DNA from: Rhizophagus clarus | Taxonomy: Eukaryota; Glomeromycota; Glomeromycetes; Glomerales; Glomeraceae | Length of the DNA: 64,000 nucleotides | Assembly: GCA_015698045.1 (NCBI GenBank) | Contig: BLAL01000199.1 | Span: 186,001 to 250,000 of the forward strand | Direction: 5' to 3' | In this document: positions 23,820 to 35,718 of the stretch, piece by piece | How the letters are laid out: each line of letters starts with the position of its first letter | Position numbering within the stretch: the stretch's first letter is position 1 | Made by a program: the position numbers and the translations under genes | Notes under the pieces: model-generated | Databases searched by the model: none | The model's input: only the letters and a program-made list of their open reading frames with translations | Told to the model about the DNA's origin: nothing

Positions 23820-24420
23820 ACGATCGAATAGTAATATTAAATTTTCGAAATATTTTAACCGTAATATTACGCAGGTTTACAGTCTCGTAAATTTTCAAAA
23901 TATTTTAACCGTAATATTACACAGATTTACAGTCTCGTAAATTTTCAAAATATTTTAACCGTAATATTACGCAGGTTTACAGTCTCGTAAATTTTTGAAA
24001 TATTTCAACCGTAATATTACGCAGATTTACAGTCTCGTAAATTTTCGAAATATTTCAACCGTAATATTACGCAGGTTTACAGTTTCGTAAATTTGCAGAA
24101 TATTTTGACCGTAATATTACGCAGGTTTACAGTTTCGTAAATTTTTGAAATATTTCAACCGTAATATTACGCAGGTTTACAGTCTCGTAAATTTTCGAAA
24201 TATTTTGACCGTAATATTGCGTAAATCTTACGATATTGAAAACTTGCGTAATATTTTGACCGTAATATTGCGTAAATCTTACGATATTGAAAACTTATGT
24301 AATATTTTGACCGTAATATCACATAAATCTTACGAAATTGTAAACTTATGTAATATTTCGAAATTTTTCGAAATATTATGCCATAAACTTTCGTAAACTT
24401 ACAAAATCGTAAACTTACGC
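23820..24420. repeat. Right array of CGTAATATTACGCAG units, about 60 bp
   Basis: At least eight tandem units of roughly 58-60 bp, each with AACCGTAATATTACGCAG, TTTACAGTCTCGTAAATTT and CGAAATATTT. Around 24215-24360 the unit changes to a TTTTGACCGTAATATTGC type. The words match the left array in inverse orientation. The frames read through this block are compositional. Confidence 0.85.
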
Positions 24421-24446
24421 AATTTTTTGCCCTATAAAATTTCCTG

Positions 24447-24805
24447 ATGAATATACACACATAATTCAACGTAAAAGAAGATTAATAACAAATATGAACA
24501 TAACAAACATATAACAATTATTCATCAAACAAAACAATTACATAAAAAGGTAAAATTTATACTTAATATTATTCATTTATATCATTCATCGTTTCAAAGA
24601 TACTATTTAATTTATTTAAATAAAGTTTTAATAAGTAAATTAATTCTTCATCATACTTCTAAATTTAATCATTTTCCTTTCTTGAATTAATTATAAGTTT
24701 ATTAATTAAAAGAAATTTCTATTCTAAAATATTTTCTAATTCCCAAATTTTATTTCTGCATAATTTCTCCCATCTTTTCTAAATTTCATAGTTCCAAATT
24801 TCATT
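24447..24805. other. Repeat-derived non-coding stretch
   Basis: Bases 24555-24680 repeat the sequence that flanks the polypurine element (17225-17262 and 18890-18960). Bases 24675-24780 recur as a direct copy at about 26833-26930 (CTTGAATTAATT, then TTTCTGCATA). No gene. Confidence 0.5.
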
Positions 24806-25870
24806 TAAGAGCCGATCCGCCTATAAACGACAGAAAATTACTATGTAAATTCCAGGAACAGTTATTATAAAAATAGCAAAATTGGCTAAATTTTATGAGC
24901 TATAAAAACCGCAGATCATCATGCTGTGGCACCAAAATTCACATGATGAATCCTTAAATGTCAGAGATAAAAAAAATAAAAAAAAATCAAGAAATTTATT
25001 TATTTGTTCGAAACTTTACTTTGAGGCAGCATCAGATTTGGCAGGTATATATATATATGTATGCGAGAATTTCAAGTCATATATTACAATCTTTTAACAA
25101 ATACAAACACTTAAAATTATGTTTTTATGTATTTTATACGTTTAAAACTACTTGTTTTATATAATTCTAATATTTTCTCTTGCTTTTAGTTCACATGTTA
25201 CCATGATTTCTTTCTATTTTTACAAGGAGTAACCCATAAGCTAATTTCAAATGGTGGGAGTTTTGGTATATGTATTCTTATCTAGTTTTTCAATTCAAGT
25301 ACATCACACAAACTTTTAGTGTTAGTTTGCAAATTATTATTAGCTTTTTGAAAATGTTGTAACAAAAATATAAAAAAAAATAGCATACAATTACCAAAAC
25401 AATAGGTAGTAACGGCTTTTAGAAGAACTTATATAGCAGATAGATTATTTTAGGTTGATTTTTTTATTTTTAGATCTTTTCTATTTATACGTTAGTTACG
25501 CTCATTTTTAGCCAAAAAACCATTGCTTTGACAATAATATTTGAATAATTTTTATGAGTGAACCAATTTTTACTGAATAATGAATATTTAAGACATAGTA
25601 GGTGTCAGATTTTAGCATTTTTTGTGAGTTATTATGTGAAAATTTTTTTCTCGATATTTTTCTTGGCATTTTTAAGTTTCATCACATGACTTAGTACCAC
25701 AACATGATTTGTGATAATTTTGATTGGCAAAATTTTGCTTATTTAGTTTATTTTTTGCAATAAAATTTCCCTGAATTTTTATAGTAATTTTCTGCTGATC
25801 ATAGGCAGATCGGATCTTAAGCATAATTTCTCCTTCTTCTTTCATATTATATATGACCAAGATCAAACTC
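24806..25870. repeat. Inverted repeat arms of about 150 bp around 0.7 kb
   Basis: Bases 24806-24960 (GATCCGCCTATAAACGACAG, then CATGCTGTGGCACC) match 25820-25672 on the minus strand (GATCTGCCTATGATCAGCAG, then CATGTTGTGGTAC) at roughly two thirds identity. The minus-strand arm is still open as a 64-codon frame (SAYDQQKITIKIQGNF ... HKSCCGTKSC), and the plus-strand arm translates to a broken version of it, so both arms may derive from one old coding sequence. The 0.7 kb between them is AT-rich without a gene. Confidence 0.5.
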
Positions 25871-25929
25871 TTTCTTGTTTAAGTCAGAAAAACCCTTTTT
25901 ATATTTAATTTTTACTTCTATTTCTTGAA

Positions 25930-26275
25930 GTATTGAATGAAAGATTCAATGGTGAATGGTTGAATGATTCAATGGTGACTGTAAATTGTAACACTTGGCT
26001 TTGCTTGATATTACATCATTAGATATTTTCCATTAGAATCCTCTTCAAAGATTATATGAGAAAATATTTTTCCACCAAGATCCTTTTAAATATGGTAGTT
26101 CATTCTCTTTGATATTACATCATTAGAAAGATGCAGAATATTAAAGATATTTCATTCTTCTTGTTTTTCAAATATAGTGATTCATTCTTCTTAATATTAC
26201 ATCATTCAGAAGGATCCAGAATGTTAAAGATATTTCATTTCTCTATTTTTCACTAAAATCCATCCTTTTTTTCCT
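25930..26275. repeat. Short tandem repeat around TTCATTCTTCTT
   Basis: Imperfect units of about 75-110 bp, each with TATTACATCATT, AGAATRTTAAAGATATTTCATT and a TTCATTCTT word, at about 26005, 26110 and 26195. The block also holds a small CAATGGTGAATGG duplication near 25950. Non-coding. Confidence 0.55.
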
Positions 26276-26964
26276 CCCAACTATTCTATTTCTAATACTA
26301 TCTTTTCTAATTCTAAAAATAAATAGATAAAAATAACTAAACTAAAATAAATAAATTAAACTATCCTAAAAATAAATTAAACTAAAAATAATTTCTGTCA
26401 AATGTTTGGTTATTATTTTTCCATCAGGTAATAGTTCTTCCTTTGGGTAATAATTTATCTAATTGCCTTAAACATTTAATAGCTGGGCTGAAGGCATTGT
26501 TGGAATATTATATTTAGTTTAGTTGGTGGGATCAATTGATAATCTATGCTAACTTCTTGTCATGCTTTGCATTCACTTTGTGTAATATTTTTGTTTTATT
26601 AGATTGTAAAATTTTTCTTTTTTTTTTCTTCGTTTTCTTTATACCTTGGACAATTCTATAACTAGACTTTCTATTACATTAAAGAGAATAGGCTAGGGCT
26701 ATAGTAATTATGAGACACATCTGTGATTCTAGTATGAGGAATAAGTGGGCTTTATCTATTAGTAATTTTGTAGTCTTATCAATCTTTTTTCTAATAAAAT
26801 AAGCATGTCTTTTAACCAAAAAAAAAATTTCTATTCTTGAATTAATTTTAAGTCTATTATTTAATAGAAATTAATAAAAATATTTAGATCAAATTTCATT
26901 TCTGCATAGTTTTCCCCATTACTTCTATATTATATAAGATCAGCTCTCTCTGAGACATGCTAAA
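26276..26964. other. Non-coding, perhaps a retroelement 3' end
   Basis: No gene. Bases 26400-26830 are less AT-extreme and end in AATAAAATAAGC, then an A-run at 26819-26829, the look of a LINE or mRNA 3' end on the plus strand. Bases 26833-26930 are the second copy of the 24675-24780 direct repeat. Confidence 0.35.
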
Positions 26965-28024
26965 AACGAATGCAATAGATGTGAAGAAATAGGCCATTAT
27001 GCTAAGGAATGTAATAAAGATTAGAAAGAATTACCACTGAGAAGAAGTAGTTTTGGAATAGGAATACCAGACTATAACATTGTTGAGGATATGAGAAATA
27101 TGAGATCAAATGCAAGCTATAGCCAAATTTATAATATGAGTAAAGATCAACAAAGAAATTTAGATAATGCATTAAGAAAAGGATTTAATCATTAACTACG
27201 TTCAGGAGATTTGAAAAATGTAAATAATGATGGAAGAAGAATTGAAAAAATTGCTACAGCAATAAAAGGATGGTTAAGTATTAATAATAAAGAGATGGAA
27301 ATAATAATTGATACTGAAGCAGCAATAAGCGTAATATCAGATAAACTAGAAAAATATTAGAAATACCAATTTTAGAAAAAAGTAATATAAGATGTACATT
27401 AGCAAATAGAAGTAAAATAGCATCATTAGGAAAAGCAATAGTAGAATTAGAATTAATAGATGAAATATATGTACCATTAAAAGTAGAAGTAATAGACGGA
27501 GTCAAAGGAAAGTGAAGCTATAATTGGGAATGATATGTTAGAAAAAATGAATGTCAATATTGATTTCAGTAATAGAGAATTAACTGTATATTGGTAATAT
27601 AAAAATACTAGTAAGGTTTACAAAAGAAGGAATAATCAGAAATGTTGAGAGAATGATTAAGGATGAATACACAGAAAAAGAGGACTCTAATGAATCAAGC
27701 AATGAAGAATTTAATTATGAAGAAGAAATGGAAGATGAAATAGAAACTGAGAGTAGAGAATTATTAGTTAAAAATGAATTAAACCAATGGGTCTTGGCTC
27801 AATAAAGAGAGAGACGTTAAAGAAGCCTAAAAATAAAAAGGAAATCTTTTTAGAAAAATTAATTATTGGAGAAAATAATATGGAAAGAAAAGAGATATTA
27901 AGAAATTTGATAATGAAATATGAAGATATATTTGAATATGACAAAGAGAAAATAGAAAAGGTTAAAGGAGTAAAACATAGAATTATAATTAAAGAAGAGA
28001 AATTTTCCCATATCTCTTTCATTT
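26965..28024 (+). pseudogene. Ty3-like retrotransposon gag-pol scrap
   Basis: Starts inside the end of gag with a C-x2-C-x4-H-x4-C knuckle (CNRCEEIGHYAKEC, about 26970-27012). A linker (DYNIVEDMRNMRSN) leads to the retropepsin motif, read as IIIDTEAAISVIS near 27305. The active-site Gly of DTG is Glu here (GGA to GAA), which would inactivate it. Downstream frames give ANRSKIASLGKA-like pieces, then EAIIGNDMLEKMNV (about 27511), typical of the protease end. An acidic linker and the pre-RT segment follow (RNLIMKYEDIFEYD, then VKHRIII, about 27895-27990). RT itself is missing because a minus-strand LINE begins at about 28025. No LTRs were recognised. Confidence 0.7.
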
Positions 28025-28029
28025 AATTT

Positions 28030-28975
28030 CTGTTGCTTTGCTAACTGTGTATCCAGCAATTAACCTTTAGAAAATCTTCTACATATAGTTCAACTAGAAC
28101 TAAAGTGTGATCACTATGCGTAATGTCTTTGATATTGACCAATTTGTGTTATTTATATATGACATTTAAAATGTATATATAGTCAATATGAAACATAGAT
28201 TATCTATTGGTGCAATTGGTGTAATTGGAAAAATACTCTGTAATGTATCGGTGAAGCCAAGATGCTGTAATTCTGAAAAGAAGGAAGAATCCTATGGTTG
28301 GTGTGAAGGCTGAAGTTATTCTATCAATGTTAGGATCTAAAACTTTATTAAAGTCCCCTGTAACAATGTATAAAATTAAGTAATTGGGATTTGTGAAGTT
28401 AAAAATTGCCTCTTTGATTGTACTCAAACTGTCTGTTAATACATGCTGTTTGTTTTGGGTGTCACATAAATCATCCAGATCCAAATCTCTCTTTGAGAAA
28501 ATAATAATTTAACTTATGTTATAAAAGGAAAAATTCTGTTAATTTTATAAAAGAACTTAAACCATTTTTTGCTACCTTTGGCCTTATCTTGTTATTTGTT
28601 TCCAAAGAATACATGACAATGATCATTACTTATGCTCAAGAATAATAGATCTCCAGTTGTGAGATCCAAGTTAGTCTCTATTAAGGTCAATATATCTATG
28701 CGGTGAGATCTTATGTAGCAAAGGATAGCCTTTAATTTGTAATTTGTATTATTAATACTGCAACCATTGATATTATATGTAGCAATATTGAGATTGAGAT
28801 AAAAGTTGTCATATATTGTTGTGGATCTATACTGCTCTTCAAATTCTAGTCTATTTCTTGCTAAAAATGTATCTATTTCCTTATCAATTTGTTTAATATT
28901 AGTATATTCAAGGTGATGGTTGTTAGGATTTAAAGACAGAGAAATATTTGAGATCCCTAATAAACCTCCCTTCAT
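28030..28975 (-). pseudogene. LINE-B ORF2 endonuclease
   Basis: APE-type endonuclease in order: IATYNINGCS with the metal-binding Asn (about 28785), LTLIETNLD with the catalytic Glu (about 28680), a frameshift at about 28590, VTGDFNKVL with the Asp/Asn pair (about 28360), and ITHSDHTLVLVEL with the catalytic SDH (about 28110). All four catalytic motifs are therefore present, but split over frames with stops between. The long N-terminal extension (MKGGLLGISNIS onward) may be an ORF2 leader. RT is absent. Confidence 0.75.
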
Positions 28976-28979
28976 ATTT

Positions 28980-31164
28980 CTTAATTCAGTTGTCCTAGAT
29001 AATGGATGTTACCCTATGAGTTTATGTATTAACATAAACTCATGGGCTACTCCATAATCACATCATTGCATGTATAAGAAGAAACCATATTTGACTTGAT
29101 AAGTGTAGGAGAAGTTGTAGTGCGTAAAGTTCTCATTTTAACTAGTTTTTCAAGCAGAATGCTATTGGATTGGATGTCCATTTTAATCTCATTATGTTGT
29201 ATTCTGTTGTATTTTAATTTGAACTTCTTTTCTCTATATGCAATTCATAGTGGTTTGGGAACATTCTTTTTCATGCCAAATTATTCATATATAACTTATA
29301 ACTTTGACTTGTTGTAATTCATTATTCTGAGTTAGTTTAACGATGTTATCTTGTTGGATGTGAGAAGGATCCTGTTTTGCCAATTAATTGTATAATTGCA
29401 TGGTGATCCTTTAATAATATAGTCCTGAAAATATACAGTTTAATCGCAGGTATTGAAAAGATCAGCTTCTGTTTCGAATTTAATGATGAATTTATCTACA
29501 GATTGATGAAAAATATGTTTAGGATTTTGAACTGTGTATACTTCATGAATGATATCTGAATTAATTTTTTTGTTAAAACTAACGAATTCTCCTCTGTATT
29601 GTTTTTTGGAGGCAAGATCATTATCTGAGACGTGTGCAGGAGCTAATTTGTAAAACTGATGGTTAAGCTCTATTGACCATATGTTTTTTAAAAGGTGACA
29701 TTTTTCTATATCCTTTATGGTGATAAAAATAGTGTTAGTATCAGGTTTATTCTTTGAAGGTTTAATGCCTGATTTTTTGATGAAAAAATATCACAACTTG
29801 AGAAGCTTGAGTACAGTTAGTTTGTTTGATGGTTTTTCTTGAAATGTTGCCAGGAACATTTAATATTTTAAACTTCTTGGATGAAACCTGTTATCCTTTA
29901 AATAAATAGTAGGTCTTAGGCTTTACTTTCATAAAAGGATGATCTTTGTATCAATGATTCATCATTCATTCACATCATATATATAGCATTCCTTTATAGG
30001 AAGAGTTCTTGATGATTATTTTTTGTTCTTCTTTGACAATTTTGACTCTAACAAAACCTTTTAGATCTTTAGCTATCATTTTCATATATACTAATTTATC
30101 TTCATTATAGAAATAGATGTCAATATCATTTAAATTAATCAGTACATGAATGAATGATTATCATGATGAGATTTTTCTTCAGCAGCTTTGATAGCTAATA
30201 ATGTTTTCTTGAGGTTCTTTGGCAGTTTTCTGTTGGTGTTTCAACTACCACTAGGTGTCTAAATAGTTTCATATTAATTGTTATTTTGTTAACTTTCTGC
30301 TACATATGTAGTATTAGATAAAAATGAGTGTGCGGGAGTGAAAAATTTTTCAGGTTGTAAAAGATAATCTGGTAAAGATAACTGATTATATGTAGGCATA
30401 TTCTCAGATTGTAAGATTATTTTGAGATTATCTAATTGATTGGCAACCTGCATGGTAATGTTGTCTGACATGGTTTCATTAATATCAATAAGAAAGTTTA
30501 TAACCAGTGTAATGGGCACACATAAGGAAATGATTGGTCTCACATCCTCTGCATCAGTTATAATAGTTTTCTCTGTGAGGACTCAAAGGTCTTGAAGATA
30601 AGGATTTTCTTTCTGTTTTGCACTTCTATTATCAATTAATGAATTATTTATCAGGTTTAATTTGATTAAATTAGTGATAAGAACTGATTTGCTGGCCACC
30701 ACAAAAAGTATAGAAGTAACCCCTTCTATATTTATTGTTCTATCAATTCTAACCCTTGTGGCTTTTGATAGGTATATGTCATTTTTATCATTTAACTGGG
30801 AAATCTTGGGACTATTTTTCTTTTTCTTCTTTCTAGGTAAATCCTGAAGTGGTACATCTTCCTGCATACCTTGAGGATCACTTTCTTAAAAGGAGTCAAG
30901 AGTTATTCAGTTGTGCTCTATGATTATTTCCATATTATCAGTATTATTATTTTTTTCCTGGGATACCTTTGTAAAATTAGGTTTTTGAGAGTTCTGCATA
31001 AGTGATTGGTAGATATCAGAAATTTTAAGTGCATGATTATTAGAAAAGAAAATATTTTCAGTTGATCCTGTAGGTATAGCCTTTTATGTATCCTTTGTAA
31101 CTTCATTATTGGTTGTATCATCATGTGAGGGATAATGTGTAACCCATGTGGTTTGTTTTGCCAT
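28980..31164 (-). pseudogene. LINE-B ORF1 relic
   Basis: Starts MAKQTTWVTHYPSHDD at 31164 and reads in broken frames: IFFSNNHALKISDIYQS (about 31040), a basic block LPRKKKKKNSPK (about 30825), KATRVRIDRTINIEG (30760), PIISLCVPITLVINF (30538) and MQVANQLDNLKII (about 30455). A decayed RRM-like part follows (KPDTNTIFITIKDIEK, about 29740; KQYRGEFVSFN, about 29605). The arrangement matches LINE ORF1 proteins elsewhere in the window, but the sequence belongs to another subfamily. No CCHC knuckle was found with confidence. Stops throughout. Confidence 0.6.
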
Positions 31165-31560
31165 TGCTATAATATTAGATTTTTTAAAGACTTCACATTT
31201 TTTCAAGAGACAGTCTAGCCATAATATACCTATATAATTTTGTTGACTAGCTTGACGGTCATCTTTACGTTACTGTATAGGATGAAATTTTTAAATTTGT
31301 TAATGAAAATATTAATGTTTGTAGCATCTTTAAATGTGTCCTTGTAGTTCATTTTATTCTATAAAAAGATGAATATAAAGTCCTTTTCGTCTATATTTTG
31401 AATTTTAGGTCTTCTATATTTTTGTTATGTAATGTAAATAAAGGGTTAAAAGTAAAAATAATTAAGAAAATTTTACTTTTTGAACCAAAAGTTAGTAATA
31501 TCACCATATCCAGAGTTGTTAACTATCTGTAACCAAAAAGAGTTTGTGGCAAATCAGCCC
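31165..31560. other. Upstream flank of LINE-B, non-coding
   Basis: No gene on either strand. The segment just upstream of the LINE-B start (31170-31330) may be its 5' UTR/promoter, but no motif supports this directly. Confidence 0.35.
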
Positions 31561-31574
31561 TATTTTGTTATTTA

Positions 31575-31870
31575 TAGAGTTTATAACTTTAATAAATATA
31601 TATACTATATGCTATAATAAATTTTATTATTAATTACTGTATATAAAAGTTTTATTAATCATAAATTAACTATAAATTGGTCATAAAATTGACTATTAAT
31701 TAATTATCAATCAACTATTAATTAATCATTAATTGATCATTAATCAACTATCAATTAATTACTAATTAACTACCAACTAATCATCAATTAATCATTAATT
31801 AATCATTAATTAATTATCAATTGAACTTAATTGGTGACTGATTGGTAATAAATTTTAGTAAAAATTAATT
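31575..31870. repeat. AATTAATCATTAATTGATC-type repeat, inverse of 62.9-63.2 kb
   Basis: Runs of AATTAATCAT, AATTGATCAT and ACTATCAATTAATT words. Read on the minus strand it matches 62880-63232: both contain GGTCA/ATTTAT words, a CAATCAGTCACCAAT-like end and TTATAAACTCTATAA. It is one dispersed repeat family in two orientations 31 kb apart. Confidence 0.65.
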
Positions 31871-31899
31871 ATTAATTGATCATATCTAATTGATGGATT

Positions 31900-33290
31900 T
31901 AATATTCAAGGCTGCATGTTCAGTATTTTAGATTATAAAAAATAAAACAAACATTGAATAATATTTATTAAAAAAAACTAAAAAATAAAATTAAATGTTA
32001 ATATTAATATTTATTAAATTAAATTAATAAAAAAATTTAAAACTATACTTCAATTTTAAATCTAAAAAAAAAATTAAAATTAAATGTTAATGCTAATATT
32101 TGTAAATTAAATTTAATAAAAAAAATTTTTTACTAAATTTAAAAAAAAAGTAAAAATCGAATATTAATATTAATTAAATAATAAAAAAATCTAGAGCTAT
32201 ACTTTAGCTTTTAAATCTAAAAAAATTAAAATTAAATATTAATGCTAATATTATAGGATTTCAAATATCTTTTATTTAAGTCAAATATAATATATAGTAA
32301 ATTTTTTAATTTGAAATATTTTTATCAATATTAATGCTATTAAAATAAAATTTATACCAAATCCAATAATATAAAATTTATTAAAATCCAATTAGTAAAT
32401 TTTTTAAAAATAGAGATATATAGGATAATAAATTTATAAAAATATTTCTAAAATAAGCAATTTTTTAAAAATTTTATATGATCAATAAGCAAACTTAACC
32501 CTCTGATCTATTTATATATAGGTTGGGATCTTAATACTATTTGTAAATTAAATTTAATAAAAAAAATTTTTTTAAAAGTAAAAAATTTTTTAAAAAATTT
32601 ACTTTTGAAAAAAAAGTTCAATTTTCAGACTTAAAAATTAAATATTAATATTAATATTTATTAAATTAAATAATAAAAAAAATCTAAAATTATACTTTAA
32701 TTTCAGTTTCAAATCTAAAAAAAATTAAAATTAAATGTTTATACTAATATTTATAAATTAAATTTAATAAAAAATTTTTTTTTAAAAGTAAAAAATTTTT
32801 TAAAGGTTTTATCTTTGAAAAAAAAATTTAAAATTATACTTTAACTTTTAGATTTAAAAAAAAAAGTAAAAATTGAATATTAATATTAATGTTTGTTAAA
32901 TTAAATAATAAAAAAATTCAGAGTTATACTTTAATTTTTTGATCTAAAAAAATTAAAATTGAATGATAATGCTAATATTTATAAATTAAATTTAATAAAA
33001 AAATTTTTCAAAGATTTTACTTTCAAAAAAAATTTGAAACTATACTTTAGTTTTTAAACCTAAAAAAAAAATAAAAATTAAATATTAATACTAATATTTA
33101 TTAAATTAAATAATAAAAAAGTCCAGTATTTCTAGCTTCTAAATCTAAAAAAAATTAAATTGAACATTAATACTAATATTCATAAATAATTTAAAAATTT
33201 TTTTTCAAAGGTTTTACTTTCAAAAAAAAAAAATCTGGAATTATACTTTGGTTTTTAAACTTAAAAAAAAGTAAAAATTAAATAATTATA
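31900..33290. repeat. AT-rich satellite, about 230-bp units
   Basis: About five or six degenerate tandem units. Each has TTAAATATTAATAYTAATATTT, a TATACTTTA(A/G)TTTT segment, AAATCTAAAAAAA and a run like TTTTTAAAGGTTTTA. Unit starts fall near 31960, 32150, 32630, 32870 and 33070. No genes. The composition is almost pure A/T. Confidence 0.65.
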
Positions 33291-33299
33291 TTGGATTTA

Positions 33300-34794
33300 A
33301 TTAATTATATATACTTATCAATCAGCGGTCATGTCACATTACATGTCAATCACTAATTAAAAAATAGTACTGCAAAAATAATCTGCACAAAGTCACAAAT
33401 GTTTTGAAGTTTTCTTAAGTAAAGTCTTTATGAACCATAGTAAGCTTTTATTCTTTAGGTTCTTACCTACTTGTTTCAACCTTTTATTTAACAAAATAAC
33501 ATTTATTTGAGAAGTTTATATTAGGCTAACTTTTTCTACTTTTTTGACTTTAACCCGAGATGCAAGTTTGTATAAAAATTAAATATTATTTTAAATACTT
33601 AAATACATGTAATTTTTTATAAGAAATCGAAATGCTTAGTAAAGAAAAGGTTGGTTTGATAATAAAATTTTGATTAAATCCATGATTTTTATTTTTTATC
33701 TAGTTTGTCTATATTAACATTGCAAAAATTATATATATAAGTTTAATTTTAACAGCATAAAAAGAATATTTGACGTGAATTACATACTGTAATTAAATAA
33801 TAAATAAGTATTTTTTCAAATTTAAAATCTTTTATATATTGAATAAGATGTAAAAGTTGTTTCTAATAAAAATTTTTCAATATGTATCTGATTTCAATAA
33901 AAATTGACATATAAAGACTTTAAAATATTTTAAATTTATGTGCAAAATTTCAGTATATATTATTATGTAAAATGGAACAAAAATTTACTATTACACAAAT
34001 TTTATAGTAAAAAAGTCCCTATGCCGATCCATGACTTGACCGGTATCTGTTATATAATTTAATACTAAAATATAAATATACTGTAAAAAAAAAGACAAAA
34101 AGAATATTTTTTCTCATTATATTATAAAATATTATTAAGTAATATTTGGAATAAAATCATTAAAAGTTAATTCAAAGAAAAATTTTATTGTAAAAACATT
34201 TTAATTTATTTATAAATCAATAATCAAATAATATAATTAAATTCAAATAATTTAAATTTAATTGTAATTAAATAGACTTAATGCAAACTATAAAATAATT
34301 AGAATACTATATTTAATTATATTATAGAATTTCATAAAATTACATAGGATTAGCATTTTAACCAGTAAACTATACTCTGTATTTTCTGTAAACTCAATTG
34401 TAAAAATATATACTTTAATTTATTTAAAATTTTGTAAAAAAAAGAAAATTTCTACAAACTTGTAAAAATTAGTTTTTATAAAAACAGATAAAAAAAAAAG
34501 AAAAAAATCTAGTTAAAAAGCATTATTAATAATTTAAAATAAGAAAAATAAAGGAATTTATATACAGTAAATTTTACTTATATTTAAGTTTAGTTCATTA
34601 AATGTAATGTAATTTTATTACACAAATATATAATAAGATATTATATGGCTTATTTTTAGTTAATAAACATAACTATATAAGCTGTCTGAATTTACAAAGC
34701 GGCTTTTTAGCTACTACTATAAGGTCAATATAAAAAATAAGTTTTTGGCTAATCAACTTTTATTTCACATTTAACCTACATTAAAGAATAGTTT
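33300..34794. other. AT-rich intergenic DNA downstream of SKP1
   Basis: No open frame or recognised RNA gene on either strand. The last few hundred bases before 34795 include the probable 3' UTR of SKP1 (minus strand). Confidence 0.5.
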
Positions 34795-35718
34795 TTATCT
34801 GTCTTCGGCCCATTCATTTTCCTTTCGAATCTGCTCTTCCTCCTCAGGGGTGAAATCATTGACTATGTTAAACGTGTTGCGAATTTCTTCGGGAGATTTA
34901 CCTTTGATCATGTTGGCAACAGTTTTACATCCAATATCCCTAAACATTTAAATAAAAGGACTATTACTAATAAAATTCATTAATTTATTAATATGCAACA
35001 ACAATAAAAAAAAAAAGAAATTTACAATAATGGCTTAATATCCAGATAATTAGCAGCCTAATAATTTTGATTTCGAATATAAATTAACTTAATAATATAG
35101 ATAACTTGATAAACTTCTATCATTAAAAAATAAATTCCTTACCAAAATAATCTCGAAAAGCATGTCTTGTTCAACATTTAAAAACCTTTGGTCCCAATCA
35201 TCAATTTCAGTATTTCTTCTGCGAGAATCATCATCGTCATTCGTAGGTTGAGGGTCGTTTACGTGGTGTTGGCACCATTCCAACACCTAACACATAAATA
35301 CAAAATTACTCTCATTTTAAATAATGACTCATAACATAAAAATCATATTTTGATTTATGACTAGAATACCTTCTTCAACACCTTTTCATTGACGTTGGGA
35401 AGAGGAATCGATTGATCGGTTTCGCCAACGTCTATCATAAAATAGTGATGTAAACGCGTTAAATGTCAAGATATTATAACGTATAAGATCTTAAACCAAC
35501 AGTAAAGACATACTACTAAAAAGTAGTGAATAAGAAAGAACTTTATATCCCTTTCATCTATATAATAATTTATACATATTTATCTATTCCAGAGAATTAC
35601 CTTCAATCATATTCTTAAGTAAGATGGAACGACTTGCAACCGGTATTTCAACTTTGAACTCAACCTCGTCGCAGCTTTTCAAAGTTACTTTCTTGACTTC
35701 ACTGCTTTCACTAGTCAT
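34795..35718 (-). CDS. SKP1: SKP1, SCF ubiquitin-ligase adaptor
   Basis: Bridges cullin-1 and F-box proteins in SCF E3 ligases, and also acts in kinetochore assembly in fungi. Five exons join in frame: 35718-35601, 35431-35370, 35286-35143, 35057-35026 and 34939-34795, for 166 residues. The N-terminal BTB/POZ-like fold reads [20 protein letters not shown], then an acid-rich variable loop ([19 protein letters not shown]). The conserved core [19 protein letters not shown] follows, then [14 protein letters not shown] and the hallmark C-terminus [21 protein letters not shown]. Length and every landmark match the family. All introns are GT-AG and 68-100 nt. No defects are seen; the ATG at 35718 is the first in frame. 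The gene opens the host island. Confidence 0.97.

Larger units (their letters stand above)
20702..24446. mobile_element. TIR element with Myb/SANT-like gene, 3.75 kb
   Basis: The ends mirror each other. ATCAGGAAATTTTATAG starts at 20700, and its inverse CTATAAAATTTCCTGAT ends at 24448. Behind each end lies an array of a CGTAATATTTCGTAA-type word (20735-21110 and, inverted, 23820-24420). The middle holds an AT-rich tandem block (21220-22000) and a four-exon gene for a Myb/SANT-like DNA-binding protein (22830-23454). No transposase is present. A 15-bp AAGAAGATTAATAA word flanks the element on both sides (about 20660 and 24477) but does not abut the ends, so no clear target duplication can be claimed. 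Architecture suggests a large non-autonomous element or one whose transposase partner is elsewhere. Confidence 0.65.
28025..31164 (-). mobile_element. LINE retrotransposon B, ORF1 and endonuclease only
   Basis: The minus-strand element starts with an ORF1 whose ATG is at 31164 (MAKQTTWVTHYPS) and continues into an ORF2 endonuclease ending near 28040. RT, RNase H and the 3' end are missing, and the sequence meets the Ty3-like scrap in tail-to-tail orientation. Ordinary LINE decay truncates the 5' end, so loss of the 3' half points to later deletion or recombination at the junction. Confidence 0.7.

Noticed and set aside
24145..24469. Repetitive frames on both strands (ILTVILRKSYDIEN-like)
   Set aside because: Produced by the 60-bp array at the right end of the Myb/SANT element, not by a gene.
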